A stretch of DNA of 64,000 nt from the NCBI GenBank assembly GCA_018268465.1, contig JAFDWN010000037.1, forward strand, positions 132,600 through 196,599, in the 5' to 3' direction. The DNA comes from Actinomycetota bacterium (GTDB lineage: Bacteria; Actinomycetota; Actinomycetes; Mycobacteriales; Mycobacteriaceae). The notes below the pieces were generated by a model. The model had not been told where the DNA came from. It saw only the letters and a list, made by a program, of their open reading frames with translations, and made no database searches. The position numbers and the translations under genes are program-made. Position 1 is the first letter of the stretch, and each line of letters begins with the position of its first letter. Below are positions 27,865-37,427 of this stretch, piece after piece.

Positions 27865-30108
27865 GTGAATACGGACCGGGCCGCCGCCGTGGCTAGGGCA
27901 GGCGCCGCGCCCGCCAGCATCGGGGTCCTCACCAGCGGGGGCGACGCCCCGGGGATGAACGCGGCCGTCCGCGCCGTCATCCGCACCGGGCTGCATCACG
28001 GCATCGACGTGTACGCCGTCCACGAGGGGTACCAGGGCCTGGTCAAAGGCGGCGAGCTGATCCAGCGGATGGAAGCCGAGGACGCCGACGGCATCCTGCA
28101 CCGGGGCGGCACGGCGATCGGCACCGCCCGGTCCCAGCAGTTCAGGACCCGCGAGGGCCGCCTGGCGGCCGCGAGGAACATGCTCGAACGGGGTATCGAC
28201 GCGCTGGTCGTGATCGGCGGAGACGGCAGCCTCACCGGCGCCGACCTGTTCCGGCAGGAATGGCCGGACCTGCTCACCGAACTGGTCGACGCCGGCGAGG
28301 TTTCCGCGCCGGTCGCCGCGGATCATCCGTTTCTGCGCCTGGTCGGACTGGTCGGATCCATCGACAACGACATGTCGGGTACCGATATGACGATCGGCGC
28401 CGATACCGCACTGCACCGCATCGTCGACGCGATGGACGCATTGCGCAGCACCGCCTCCAGCCACCAGCGCACGTTCGTCGTCGAGGTGATGGGCCGGCAC
28501 TGCGGTTACCTGGCGCTGATGGCGTCTCTTGCCACAGCGGCGAACTGGCTGATGATCCCCGAGCAGCCGCCCGAGGCGGATTGGGCGCAGCGGTTGTGCA
28601 AAGCCGTCGAGGAGGGTCGCACGATCGGGCGGCGGCAGAGTGTGATCATCGTCGCCGAGGGCGCGCGGGACCGCGACGGCAACGCGATCACCGCCGCGCA
28701 TATCAAGTCGCTGCTGGAGCAGGAACTCGGCGAGGACACCAGGATCACCATCCTGGGTCATGTCCAGCGCGGCGGTGCGCCGAGCGCCTTCGACCGGGTG
28801 CTGGCCACCCTGCTGGCCCATGCCGCCGTGGAGCGGCTGCTCACCGACGAACGCGATGCACCGGCGCAGCTCGTCGGCATGGGTGGCAACCGGGTGGTGT
28901 ATTCACCGCTGATGGACTGTGTGGCGCAGACAAAGGCAGTTGCCGAACGGATTAAGGCGCAGGACTTCGAAGGCGCGATGTTGTTGCGCGGCGGCAGTTT
29001 CCGCGACTCCTATCAGATCCTGCGGACCATGCAGCAGGCCGCGCCGCGGCCCACCCCCGCGGGCAGGCGGCGTTTCCGGCTCGCGGTGGTGCACGGCGGC
29101 GGGCCGGCCCCGGGAATGAATAACGCGGTGCGCACCGCCGTGCGGCTCGGCCTGGACCGCGGCTACACGGTGCTGGCCGTCAAGAACGGGTTCCGCGGGC
29201 TGCGCGACGGCGACATCCACGAACTGGGCTGGATGGACGTGAGCGGGTGGGTGTCCGACGGTGGCGCCGAGATCGGCACCAACCGGTACGTCCCGCGCGG
29301 GGACGCCGTCGCACAGATCGCCAAACAGGTTGCCGCCCATCGCATCAACGGACTGCTGATGGCCGGCGGGTGGGCCGGATACCAGGCCGCGCACGAACTG
29401 CACCGGCACCGGCAGCGCCATGCGGCGCTGGATATCCCGATCGTCTGCCTGCCGATGACCATCAACAACGACGTGCCGGGAACCGAATTGAGCATCGGCG
29501 CCGACACCGCGCTGAACAGCATCGTGTCCGACGTGGACAAGATCCGGCAGTCCGCGGTCGCCTCGCGGCGGGTGTTCGTGGTCGAGGTGATGGGCCGGGA
29601 CTGCGGCTATCTGGCGCTGCTGAGCGGGTTGGCCACCGGCGCGGAGCGCGTCTACCTTCCGGAGGAGGGTATTACGCTCGACGATCTGACCGCCGATGTG
29701 CACGGCCTCTCCGACGGCTTCCGATCGGGTAAACGACTCGGCCTGATCATCCGCAGCGAGAATGCCGACCCGGTCTACACCACGGGTTTCATCACCTCGC
29801 TGTTCGAGAAGGAGGGTGGCGACCTGTTCGACGCCCGCCAGGCCATCCTCGGGCACATCCAGGAGGGTGGCGATCCCTCGGCGTTCGACCGGATACAGGC
29901 GACCCGGCTGACGGCCCGCTGTATCGAATTCCTGTCCGAGCAGCTCGAATCCGGCGGACGAGCCAGCGCCATGATCGGATTCCAGTCAGGTCGGCTGCAA
30001 TTCACCGATCTCACCTCCTACCCGCAACTCATCGAGCAGGATGTGCAACGCCCGCTGGAACAGCGGTGGATGGAACGCCGCCGCCTGGCCGAGATCATGC
30101 GGGGGTAA
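27865..30108 (+). CDS. Double-domain 6-phosphofructokinase with degenerate second half
   Basis: 747 residues, twice the bacterial PfkA length, made of two PFK domains in tandem (about 17-390 and 402-747), as in eukaryotic PFKs. Domain 1 keeps SGGDAPGMNAAVRAV, the nucleotide-binding IGGDGSLTGA (118-122; Gly after GGD favours ATP), catalytic Asp167 in GSIDNDMSGTD and EVMGRHCGYLAL. Domain 2 has HGGGPAPGMNNAVRTAV, lacks GGDGS (AGGWAG at 500-505) and has TINND at 532-536, so the catalytic Asp is Asn534. Domain 2 is thus probably regulatory. Expected reaction: fructose 6-phosphate to fructose 1,6-bisphosphate. GTG start. Convergent with the HDAC-like gene. Confidence 0.9.
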   Translation: MNTDRAAAVARAGAAPASIGVLTSGGDAPGMNAAVRAVIRTGLHHGIDVYAVHEGYQGLVKGGELIQRMEAEDADGILHRGGTAIGTARSQQFRTREGRLAAARNMLERGIDALVVIGGDGSLTGADLFRQEWPDLLTELVDAGEVSAPVAADHPFLRLVGLVGSIDNDMSGTDMTIGADTALHRIVDAMDALRSTASSHQRTFVVEVMGRHCGYLALMASLATAANWLMIPEQPPEADWAQRLCKAVEEGRTIGRRQSVIIVAEGARDRDGNAITAAHIKSLLEQELGEDTRITILGHVQRGGAPSAFDRVLATLLAHAAVERLLTDERDAPAQLVGMGGNRVVYSPLMDCVAQTKAVAERIKAQDFEGAMLLRGGSFRDSYQILRTMQQAAPRPTPAGRRRFRLAVVHGGGPAPGMNNAVRTAVRLGLDRGYTVLAVKNGFRGLRDGDIHELGWMDVSGWVSDGGAEIGTNRYVPRGDAVAQIAKQVAAHRINGLLMAGGWAGYQAAHELHRHRQRHAALDIPIVCLPMTINNDVPGTELSIGADTALNSIVSDVDKIRQSAVASRRVFVVEVMGRDCGYLALLSGLATGAERVYLPEEGITLDDLTADVHGLSDGFRSGKRLGLIIRSENADPVYTTGFITSLFEKEGGDLFDARQAILGHIQEGGDPSAFDRIQATRLTARCIEFLSEQLESGGRASAMIGFQSGRLQFTDLTSYPQLIEQDVQRPLEQRWMERRRLAEIMRG

Positions 30109-30116
30109 CCGACCTC

Positions 30117-31172
30117 TCAGCGTCCGGCGCCGTCGGCGAACCCGGCCAGCGCGGCGCCGACGAGCCGGCCCAGGGTCGGCAGGTGATAGCCGCCCTCCTG
30201 CACCACCACCGTGGGCAGCCCCAATGCGCCCAGCAGGGCGCCGGCCCGGCGATAGCCCTCCACGGTCACCTGCAGCGGGCTTTCGGGGTCGTCGGCGGCG
30301 GCGTCCACCCCGAGGCCGACTACCAGCGCGGCGGCGCCGCGGTCGACGACGGCTTGCGCGGCCCGTTCGACGGCCGCCAGCCACCCCACGTCACCGGTTC
30401 CGGGCGCCAGCGCCACGTTGAGGTTCGCCTCCGACCCGAGCCCGCGCCCGGTCTCGTCGGGGAATCCGACATAGTGCGGAAACCAGCCGGCGCCGGGGTC
30501 GACGTGCACCGATGCGGTGAAGACGTCGGGGCGATCGTAGAAGATCGCCTGGGTGCCGTTGCCGTGGTGGGCGTCGACATCGACGACCGCGACCTCGGCG
30601 AAGCCGCCGTCGCGCAGCGCCTGCGCGGCGACGGCGGCGTTGTTGAGGTAGCACGAGCCGCCGTAGGCCGACCGCGTCGCGTGGTGACCCGGCGGGCGGG
30701 TCAGCGCGTAGGCCGCGGGCCGGCCCGACGTCACGACCTCGGCCGCGGTGCGGGCCACCCGGGTGGCGGCGCGGATGGCGCCCCAGCTACCCGGCCCGAC
30801 CAGTGTCATCGTGTCGTAGCAGTACAGGCCCGCCTTGGCGTGCAGCGCCGCCGGCATCCGGCGCGGAAGCCCTTGGCACAGTTCGGGACTGGGGAACAAG
30901 TAGGGCACGACCCGGTGTGCGCCCTGGTCCGGGTAGCCGCCAGCGACCCAGCGGTCCCACACCCCGGCCAGGTGGTCGAGGAGTTCGGGTGAGTGCACGC
31001 AGGTGAGCCAGTTGTCGTCGTATTCGCGGGCGGGCACGATCTGGTAGTCCAGCGATCGCAGCGCCGACTCGATGACCGTGACCCGTTCGGCGACCTCGGC
31101 TGCCGCGGTGGGGACCCCGATCCAGATCTCCGACGCGGGGTCGTGATCCCGGCACCGTGGGTCGACGATCAC
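30117..31172 (-). CDS. Histone deacetylase-family (acetylpolyamine amidohydrolase-like) enzyme
   Basis: 351 residues from the GTG at 31172; a GTG at 31199 is an alternative, and longer forms would run into the divergent peptidase gene. Zinc-hydrolase fold with LTRPPGHHAT, SCYLNNAAVAA, VDVDAHHGNGTQ (zinc Asp/His), GLGVDAAADDP (second zinc Asp) and the closing EGGYHLPTLG with the catalytic Tyr. These bacterial class II HDAC-like enzymes deacetylate small acetylated amines or acetoin-related compounds rather than histones. Substrate unknown. It starts 52 bp from the P1 peptidase gene on the other strand, suggesting a shared control region. Confidence 0.88.
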   Translation of the reverse strand: MIVDPRCRDHDPASEIWIGVPTAAAEVAERVTVIESALRSLDYQIVPAREYDDNWLTCVHSPELLDHLAGVWDRWVAGGYPDQGAHRVVPYLFPSPELCQGLPRRMPAALHAKAGLYCYDTMTLVGPGSWGAIRAATRVARTAAEVVTSGRPAAYALTRPPGHHATRSAYGGSCYLNNAAVAAQALRDGGFAEVAVVDVDAHHGNGTQAIFYDRPDVFTASVHVDPGAGWFPHYVGFPDETGRGLGSEANLNVALAPGTGDVGWLAAVERAAQAVVDRGAAALVVGLGVDAAADDPESPLQVTVEGYRRAGALLGALGLPTVVVQEGGYHLPTLGRLVGAALAGFADGAGR

Positions 31173-31224
31173 GGGAATACCGGGAACACTCCGGGCCACC
31201 CGGGCAGCATGGCACGATGCGCGG

Positions 31225-32304
31225 ATGAGCGGAAGGACCCGGCTGGCCGACTGGTCGGTTACCGTCGGGGCGTTGCCGCGCGGCGCCACCAACTCCGTGT
31301 TGGACGTGCCGGGTGTCGGGCTCGGGCATGCGACGGTGCTCGCCGACGACGCCGAACCGCCGGTGGGCGCGGGCATCGCACGCACCGGCGTCACCGTTCT
31401 CGACCCCGGCGGTGACGTGTGGGCCGCTCCCGTCCCCGCCGGGGTGTCGGTGCTCAACGGGGCGGGCGAGCTGACCGGCCGCTCCCAGGTCGAAGAGTGG
31501 GGTGTGGTCGAGAGTCCGGTTTTTCTCACCTCGACCATGCAGGTCGGCCGGGTTTACGACGCGGCGTGCCGTCTGCTGATCGCCGAGCAGCCGCGGATCG
31601 GGATCGACGACGTCGTCATCCCGATCGTCGGCGAATGCGACGATTCGTGGCTGACCGACGCCCGCACCATGCACGTGCAGTACGCCGACGTGGCGGCCGC
31701 ACTGGCCGGCGCCAGGCGCTCGGCCGGCGGGGACGGGCCGATGCTCGGTGCGGTCGGCGCCGGCACCGGGATGTGCTGTTACGGATGGAAGGGCGGAGTC
31801 GGGTCGTCCTCGCGGGTGCTTCCCGACGGTCACGTCGTCGCGACACTGGTGCTCGCCAATTTCGGGTGGTGGGACCGGCTGACGATTGCCGGGGTGGCGG
31901 TGGGCCGCGCATTGGGCCCGCCGCTGCACATCGTCCCGCCCCCTGCCGGATCATGTATCGGTGTGGTGATCACCGACGCGCCGATCGACGCCGCTGGCTG
32001 CGCCCGGCTGGCCACCAGGATGGGCCTGGGACTGGCGCGCACCGGCTCGACGGCCCATCATGCCTCCGGTGAGTTATTTCTGGGCCTGGCAACGGGTTTG
32101 CGCGCGGACCGCTCGGCGCCGGCCGTGTCGGGGGCGGTACTGTCCGGGACCGGCCTCGACCCCTATTTCGAAGCCACCGTCGATGCCACCGAGGAGGCGG
32201 TGATCGATGCGTTGCTGGCCGCGACCACCACCACCGGGGTCGGCGGCCGGACGGTCGAAGCGCTGCCCCTCGACCGGGTGCGGGCGCTGCTGAGGGTGCC
32301 GTGA
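31225..32304 (+). CDS. P1 family (DmpA-type) Ntn aminopeptidase
   Basis: 359 residues. Members are made as an inactive chain and cut themselves before a serine that becomes the N-terminal nucleophile; here the G-S in PPPAGSCIGVVITDAP places the cut between Gly242 and Ser243. Further family marks are ATNSVLDVPGVGLGHATV and GGVGSSSRVLPDG. Known relatives remove N-terminal residues from D-amino-acid or beta-peptides. M. tuberculosis Rv1333 is a member. The stop overlaps the next gene's GTG, linking it with a CocE-type hydrolase. Confidence 0.88.
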   Translation: MSGRTRLADWSVTVGALPRGATNSVLDVPGVGLGHATVLADDAEPPVGAGIARTGVTVLDPGGDVWAAPVPAGVSVLNGAGELTGRSQVEEWGVVESPVFLTSTMQVGRVYDAACRLLIAEQPRIGIDDVVIPIVGECDDSWLTDARTMHVQYADVAAALAGARRSAGGDGPMLGAVGAGTGMCCYGWKGGVGSSSRVLPDGHVVATLVLANFGWWDRLTIAGVAVGRALGPPLHIVPPPAGSCIGVVITDAPIDAAGCARLATRMGLGLARTGSTAHHASGELFLGLATGLRADRSAPAVSGAVLSGTGLDPYFEATVDATEEAVIDALLAATTTTGVGGRTVEALPLDRVRALLRVP

Positions 32305-34247
32305 CGGGCGTGAGCCGCCGCGAATGGATCCCGATGGCCGACGGCGCCCGGCTCGCGGTGACGCTGTACCTGCCGGAGGGCGGCCCGCAGCCGTGCATCC
32401 TGGAGGCGCTGCCGTACCGCAAGGACGACCTGACGGCCTCGTACCGCCCCGAATACGTCCGGCTGTCCCAGGAGTTCGGCTATGCGGTGGCACGGTTGGA
32501 TGTCCGCGGCACCGGCAGCAGCGGTGGGCGGGCCACCGACGAGTACCCGGTCTCCGAGCAACGGGATCTGGCCGAGGTGATTGCGTGGCTCGCCGCGCAG
32601 GACTGGTGCGACGGCAACGTCGGCATGTACGGCACGTCCTACAGCGGTTTCAACTCGCTGCATATGGCCGCCGAACGCGTTGCGGCGCTCAAGGCCGTGA
32701 TCGCAATCTACGCCACCGACGACCGCTTCACCGACGACGTGCACCTCAGCGGCGGCTCACGGCGATGGCTGGACCTCGTCGACTACTGCCACTACATGAC
32801 GCCGATGAATGCGCTGCCGCCGGTACCCGCACTGTGGGGCGAGGGTTGGCGCGACGAGTGGGCGGCGCGGATCGCCGAACACGAACCGTGGCTGTGGCAC
32901 TGGCTCGGCCACACCCGCCGCGACGAATACTGGGCACACGGCTCGATCCGGCCGTCCTACGACGACATCGAGTGTCCGGTACTGATCGTGGCCGGTTGGG
33001 CGGACGGCTACCGCAACAACTCGTTTCGCACCGTGGCGGCGTTGCGCGCCGCCGGGCGCCACGCCGAATTGCTGGCCGGGCCGTGGCCGCATGCGGCCAC
33101 CTCGTCGTGCCTGCCCGGGCCGCGTATCGACCTGGTCCCGGAGATGGTGGCGTGGTGGGACCGGTGGCTGCGCGGACGCGCGCCGGCGGCCGAACCGCCG
33201 ACGGCACGCTGGTATACGCGCGCCTCCCACCGTCCCGCCCCCGACCTCGACCACGTGCCCGGCGTGTGGCGGGCCGACGACTGGCCGACCACGCGAAGCG
33301 CCGAGCAAACCTGGGCGTTGGCACCGAGACCGCCGTACGACGTGGTCGCCGACATCGGGCTCACCGCCTGGCTGTCGTGCAGCGGGCATCTGCCATGGGG
33401 CCAGCCCGACGACCAGCGGGTCGACGACGCCCGGTCGGTGACATGGGACTGGCCGCTGCCCGACGGTCTGGAGATCGTGGGGTATCCGTCTGTGCGGCTG
33501 AGCATCTCGTCATCCGCACCGGTTGCCGCCGTTGCGCTGCGGGTGTGCGACGTGGCGCCGGACGGCACGTCGACGCTGGTGTGCCGCGGTTTCCTCAATC
33601 TCACCCGCCGCTCCGGAATGGCAACGGCCGCACCGCTGGTCGCGGGCGAGGTGTACGACGTGGACATCGTCCTCGACGCCACCGCGTGGCGGTGGACACC
33701 CGGACATGTTTTGCGGCTGGCGCTCGCCGGGGCGGACTGGCCCAACGTCATCGCGCCGCCGGCCCCGCCGACCCTGACCGTCCACGGCGGCGATCTGCGC
33801 CTACCCGTCTATGATCCGGCGACAAATCCTTATCCCCCACCGGTTTTCGCACCCGGAGACGAGACGGCGGCCGAGGATCCGGCCGTCACGTGGCGGATCA
33901 CCCGCGATGTGTTGGCACGGGTTACCGGCGCGTACGTCGAACACGGCGGCGAACCCTACGACACGCCGTTCGGATGGGCACACGAGCGCTACGTCGGCGA
34001 GGTGAGCGTGCAAACCCGGACATTCGGGCAGACGGCGCGCTCCGACGTCACGTTCACCGTCCACTACGACGACGACGGGTCGGGCGCGCCGGTGGACTGT
34101 TCCGTCTCCTCGGTCATGCAGATCGACGCCGACGGAACCGATCTCGACGTGGCGATCCGGATGACCTGCACCGAGGCGGGCCCGTCCGGTGACCGTGTCG
34201 CCGGCGAGCGGTCCTGGCGGCGCCGGTTCCCCCGCGACCTCGCGTGA
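32301..34247 (+). CDS. CocE/NonD-family serine hydrolase (Xaa-Pro dipeptidyl-peptidase type)
   Basis: 648 residues; the GTG overlaps the peptidase stop by 4 nt. An alpha/beta hydrolase domain occupies the first half (RREWIPMADGARLAVTLYLP, DVRGTGSSGG, nucleophile Ser113 in MYGTSYSGF, GWADGYRNN with the acid, GPWPHA with the His). A C-terminal jelly-roll domain follows. Family members include cocaine esterase, glutaryl-acylases and X-Pro peptidases, so the call is limited to ester or amide hydrolysis. No signal peptide. Co-expression with the P1 aminopeptidase suggests peptide or amide breakdown. Confidence 0.88.
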   Translation: MTGVSRREWIPMADGARLAVTLYLPEGGPQPCILEALPYRKDDLTASYRPEYVRLSQEFGYAVARLDVRGTGSSGGRATDEYPVSEQRDLAEVIAWLAAQDWCDGNVGMYGTSYSGFNSLHMAAERVAALKAVIAIYATDDRFTDDVHLSGGSRRWLDLVDYCHYMTPMNALPPVPALWGEGWRDEWAARIAEHEPWLWHWLGHTRRDEYWAHGSIRPSYDDIECPVLIVAGWADGYRNNSFRTVAALRAAGRHAELLAGPWPHAATSSCLPGPRIDLVPEMVAWWDRWLRGRAPAAEPPTARWYTRASHRPAPDLDHVPGVWRADDWPTTRSAEQTWALAPRPPYDVVADIGLTAWLSCSGHLPWGQPDDQRVDDARSVTWDWPLPDGLEIVGYPSVRLSISSSAPVAAVALRVCDVAPDGTSTLVCRGFLNLTRRSGMATAAPLVAGEVYDVDIVLDATAWRWTPGHVLRLALAGADWPNVIAPPAPPTLTVHGGDLRLPVYDPATNPYPPPVFAPGDETAAEDPAVTWRITRDVLARVTGAYVEHGGEPYDTPFGWAHERYVGEVSVQTRTFGQTARSDVTFTVHYDDDGSGAPVDCSVSSVMQIDADGTDLDVAIRMTCTEAGPSGDRVAGERSWRRRFPRDLA

Positions 34248-34259
34248 CCTCCACCAGCG

Positions 34260-35093
34260 TCAGCGAGTTGACTTGCGCGCCTGCAGCGTATAGCTCAGCG
34301 GCACCCGCTCGGGCCGCTCCCGCAGATGCCACTCCTCGTGCTCGTCGCGGACCAGATGACCAGGCAGCCCCTCCGAGGGCATGCTGCGGTGCTCCTCGAA
34401 CGCGATAAGCTCCATACCTTCCTGGAGTAGCCCGCCGATGATCTCGCCCAACCCGTGATTCCATACGTGCATCGTGGTGTGCGCGAACGCCACATCGGTC
34501 TCGACATAGGTGCCGTCGTCCGAGAACTCATCGGGTTCGGGCGTCTCGAAGTGCGGGTATCGGACAACCAGCAGATCGCTGCGCTCGTCGTCCAGGCTCC
34601 ACAGCATCGGGTGGAACTCCCGGATGAACAGCCGTCCGCCCGGGCGCAGCAGGCCGGCGACGGTTCGCGCCCAGCGCCGGGCATCCGGCAGCCAGCACAA
34701 TGCGCCGACGCCGGTGTACACCAGGTCGAAGCCGCCCGCGCCGAGGACGGACACCGCGTCGTAGACGTCGGCGTGGACGAAGTCCACATCCGCACCGGAC
34801 TGCGCTGCTATCCTCCGTGCCTCGTCGAGGGCCGCGGACGAGAAGTCGAGCCCGGTCATCCGGGCGCCGAGACGGGCGAGCGACACGGTGTCCGTGCCGA
34901 TGTGGCACTGCAGGTGCACGCCGCGCAGCCCGGCGACATTCCCCAGCCGTGGCACGTCGAATCGCACCACGTAGCTCAGGAATTCCGGGTCCTGCGCAAA
35001 CTCCGCGACGTGGTAGTCCGGTGAGGCCGCGTGGGCGGGTGCGCGCTCGTCCCATTGCAACCGGTTGACCTCCGCGGAATCCACGGTGCTCAC
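34260..35093 (-). CDS. Class I SAM-dependent methyltransferase, last gene of the transport/demethylation operon
   Basis: 277 residues; the GTG at 35093 overlaps the upstream oxidase stop. SAM-binding motif I is GLRGVHLQCHIGTDTVSLA, with an acidic loop at GLDFSSAALDEARR and post-motif DLVYTGVGALCWLPD. The glycine-rich loop is LQCHIGTDT rather than GxGxG, typical of this actinobacterial subgroup. The substrate is unknown. In an operon otherwise devoted to removing N-methyl groups, a methyltransferase is unexpected; it might remethylate a product or move methyl groups to another acceptor (inference). Confidence 0.85.
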   Translation of the reverse strand: MSTVDSAEVNRLQWDERAPAHAASPDYHVAEFAQDPEFLSYVVRFDVPRLGNVAGLRGVHLQCHIGTDTVSLARLGARMTGLDFSSAALDEARRIAAQSGADVDFVHADVYDAVSVLGAGGFDLVYTGVGALCWLPDARRWARTVAGLLRPGGRLFIREFHPMLWSLDDERSDLLVVRYPHFETPEPDEFSDDGTYVETDVAFAHTTMHVWNHGLGEIIGGLLQEGMELIAFEEHRSMPSEGLPGHLVRDEHEEWHLRERPERVPLSYTLQARKSTR

Positions 35094-36250
35094 ACCATCC
35101 AGTTTCCGACATAGGAGGGATCGGTGAGGCCGGGGCGATCGAGGCGGAACGCCGAGAGGTCATACCGGCTTTCGCCCTCGACAGCCATGTCCGTGAGCAG
35201 GCCTCCGAATGCGGCGGCGAATTTGAAGCCGTGCGCCGCACCGAGACCGACGGTGGCGCCCGGATGGCCGGGGACCCGGTCGGCGACGAAGTCGCGGTCC
35301 GGTGTCAAGGTGTACAGGCAGCGTTTGGAGCGCACCGGTGTGCCCGAGCCGGGAATCACCGCGCGCAGAAACGACGAAAGCCGTTCGCGCATCACGTCAT
35401 CGGGCTGGCCGCTGCGCTCGTCGGCGGTGACGGTGGGCCCGCCGCAGTCCTGCGCTGCTTTGACGGTCGCCTCACCATAGGTCGGGAAGCCGTAGTAGGA
35501 CGGCTCGTCCATCCAGATCCAGACGGGGAAGGCCTCGGGTGCGAACAGTTCGGGTCGGGGCGGCGCGAAGTAGGTGACCTGTTCTTCGGTGACGGTCAGG
35601 GGGATATCGACGCCGAGCGGGGCGAGCAACCCGGCGGTCCACGCGTCGGCGGTGACGACCACCCGGCCAACGCTGAACACACCGGCCGGCGTGACCAGGT
35701 CGGCGCCGTCGGCGCGGGGCGTGATCGCCTGTACGGGTGTGTTGTCGCACAGGGTCGCGCCCAGTTCCCGCGCCCGCCGCGTCATCGCGGCCGTCCCACG
35801 GGCGGCGGGCACGATACCGGTACGCGCCTGGTGCAAGGCGACCGTGCCGTCCGGCAGCGTGAACGCCGGCCACCGCTGCCGGACCGCATCGGCGTCAAGC
35901 ACGTCGTAGGCGACACCCCGGGCGTCCATCGAGCCGGTGTAGTCCTCGATCGCAATCTGGGCGCCGGCCGGGAACAGGTCGAGTCCGCCCGTCACCGTCA
36001 CGAACCGCTCACCGGTCTCGTCCTCCAGGCGTGACCACGCGTCGTAGGCGGCGAACGTCAGGTCGACATACGCCGGCGTGTGGTAGCTGTGCCGGATGAT
36101 CCGCGAGGTGTCATGCGAGGCGCCACGATCGTGGCCGAATTCGAACGCTTCCAAACCCACCACCCGCAGGCCGCGGCCGGCGGCGTGCCATGCGGTCGAC
36201 GCGCCGAGGGCACCGAGGCCGACGACGGCCAGGTCGTAGATCTCAGCCAC
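35090..36250 (-). CDS. MTOX/monomeric sarcosine oxidase-type flavoprotein
   Basis: 386 residues from a GTG at 36250 that overlaps the oxygenase stop by 8 nt; longer forms would intrude further into that gene. FAD-binding GLGALGASTAWHAAGRG at the N-terminus, then ASHDTSRIIRHSY. The C-terminal KRCLYTLTPDRDF contains the cysteine that carries covalent FAD in monomeric sarcosine and N-methyltryptophan oxidases. The reaction oxidises a secondary N-methyl amine to the primary amine plus formaldehyde and H2O2. Its partner oxygenase would provide the less methylated substrate. The exact amine is unknown. Confidence 0.88.
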   Translation of the reverse strand: MAEIYDLAVVGLGALGASTAWHAAGRGLRVVGLEAFEFGHDRGASHDTSRIIRHSYHTPAYVDLTFAAYDAWSRLEDETGERFVTVTGGLDLFPAGAQIAIEDYTGSMDARGVAYDVLDADAVRQRWPAFTLPDGTVALHQARTGIVPAARGTAAMTRRARELGATLCDNTPVQAITPRADGADLVTPAGVFSVGRVVVTADAWTAGLLAPLGVDIPLTVTEEQVTYFAPPRPELFAPEAFPVWIWMDEPSYYGFPTYGEATVKAAQDCGGPTVTADERSGQPDDVMRERLSSFLRAVIPGSGTPVRSKRCLYTLTPDRDFVADRVPGHPGATVGLGAAHGFKFAAAFGGLLTDMAVEGESRYDLSAFRLDRPGLTDPSYVGNWMV

Positions 36251-37427
36251 GGGTATCCGTCCCGCTGCGGTCGAGGCGGGGAAGCAGCCAGCGGCGGATA
36301 TCCAGGGACGCATCCTCCATCGGGGCGAACCAGCCCTGTGAATAGTGCCGCGACGTCATCCCGCGCTGCACCGACTCGCAGATCGCCCAGTCCTGGCGGT
36401 TGACCAGATCCCAGAGGTCGCCGGCGTCGCTGGGGTCGAAACCCGGTTTGGCGGCCTCCTCGGGGGCGAACAGCAGATCGCACCGCACCTCGGTGCGGTC
36501 GACGGCGGCTGGGCGCAGCACGAAGGCGGCGACATGTTCGGCCGACAGTGACAAGAACAGGTTCGGGTAGGCCAGTTCGCCTTTGTGCCTGACCTTTTCG
36601 GCGTCGTCCAGATCCGGGAACGGGGCGCGGTCGGTGGTGCCCGACAGCGTGAAGGTCCAGGCGCCCTCACGGTGCGGGATGCCGTCGTCCCACTCCAGTC
36701 CCGCGCCGCCACCGGCGAAGGCAGGCACCAGCCGGGACAGTTCCGGGTGCACCGGCCCGCAGTGGTAGCACTCGTTGTAGTTCTCGGCGATCACCTTCCA
36801 GTTCGCCTTGACCGAGTAGTCCAGACGCAGACCGACCACGAGGGTGTCCAGTGGGTAACGCCGCACCCGGGCGGGCAGCGGCGACAACTCCTCGGCGACC
36901 GGCGGCGCCGCCAGATCCTCGGTGAGCCAGAGGAATCCGCCCCACACGTCGGCGCGCAGCGCCTTCAGGCCGAAGGCCGAGGCGTCGAATTCGACGTCCT
37001 CGGTGTGCGGGGCGTGCAGCAGCCGGCCGTCCAGTCCGTAGGTCCACGAGTGATACGGGCAGCGCAGCGACTTCGCCTCGCAGGGTTCGGGCGCCGCGCC
37101 CGGTTCGACGGGCACGACCTGGGCACCCCGATGCCGGCACACATTCGCGACGGCGTGCAGCGCCCCTGCCGCGTCGGCGGTGACGATGATCGACTCGCCG
37201 CCGAAGTCCACGACGGCGCGGCGATGGTGCAGCGTCCGGCCGGACGCCGCCAGACCGAGATCGTCGAGGCGGCCGATGCAGGTCCACTCGCGACGCAGCA
37301 TGGCCGCCTCACGCTCGAACGATGCCGCCTCGACGTAGTGATGCCGATCGAGGGCCGGCTGCAGAGCCCCCGCAGAGCTGTCCGACACAGCCGACCTCCC
37401 GTGCTGATCTCCGTGGTCGTCCGTCAT
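36243..37427 (-). CDS. Rieske non-haem iron oxygenase, alpha subunit (GbcA/betaine demethylase-like)
   Basis: 394 residues from the ATG at 37427, which overlaps the ABC ATPase stop by 4 nt. Rieske domain: CRHRGAQVV and CPYHSWTYG. Catalytic iron ligands: His pair in NYNECYHCGPVHPEL, with the C-terminal Asp in DLVNRQDW. The NYNECYHC-GPVHPE form is shared with glycine betaine, stachydrine and carnitine oxygenases, which demethylate quaternary amines. No ferredoxin reductase gene is in the operon, so electrons must come from elsewhere. The inferred role is the first demethylation step after uptake. Confidence 0.88.
   Translation of the reverse strand: MTDDHGDQHGRSAVSDSSAGALQPALDRHHYVEAASFEREAAMLRREWTCIGRLDDLGLAASGRTLHHRRAVVDFGGESIIVTADAAGALHAVANVCRHRGAQVVPVEPGAAPEPCEAKSLRCPYHSWTYGLDGRLLHAPHTEDVEFDASAFGLKALRADVWGGFLWLTEDLAAPPVAEELSPLPARVRRYPLDTLVVGLRLDYSVKANWKVIAENYNECYHCGPVHPELSRLVPAFAGGGAGLEWDDGIPHREGAWTFTLSGTTDRAPFPDLDDAEKVRHKGELAYPNLFLSLSAEHVAAFVLRPAAVDRTEVRCDLLFAPEEAAKPGFDPSDAGDLWDLVNRQDWAICESVQRGMTSRHYSQGWFAPMEDASLDIRRWLLPRLDRSGTDTRG

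Noticed and set aside
29986-30384. Arg-rich frames over the HDAC-like gene end
   Set aside because: No start signal, arginine-dominated composition, fully covered by the phosphofructokinase and HDAC-like frames.
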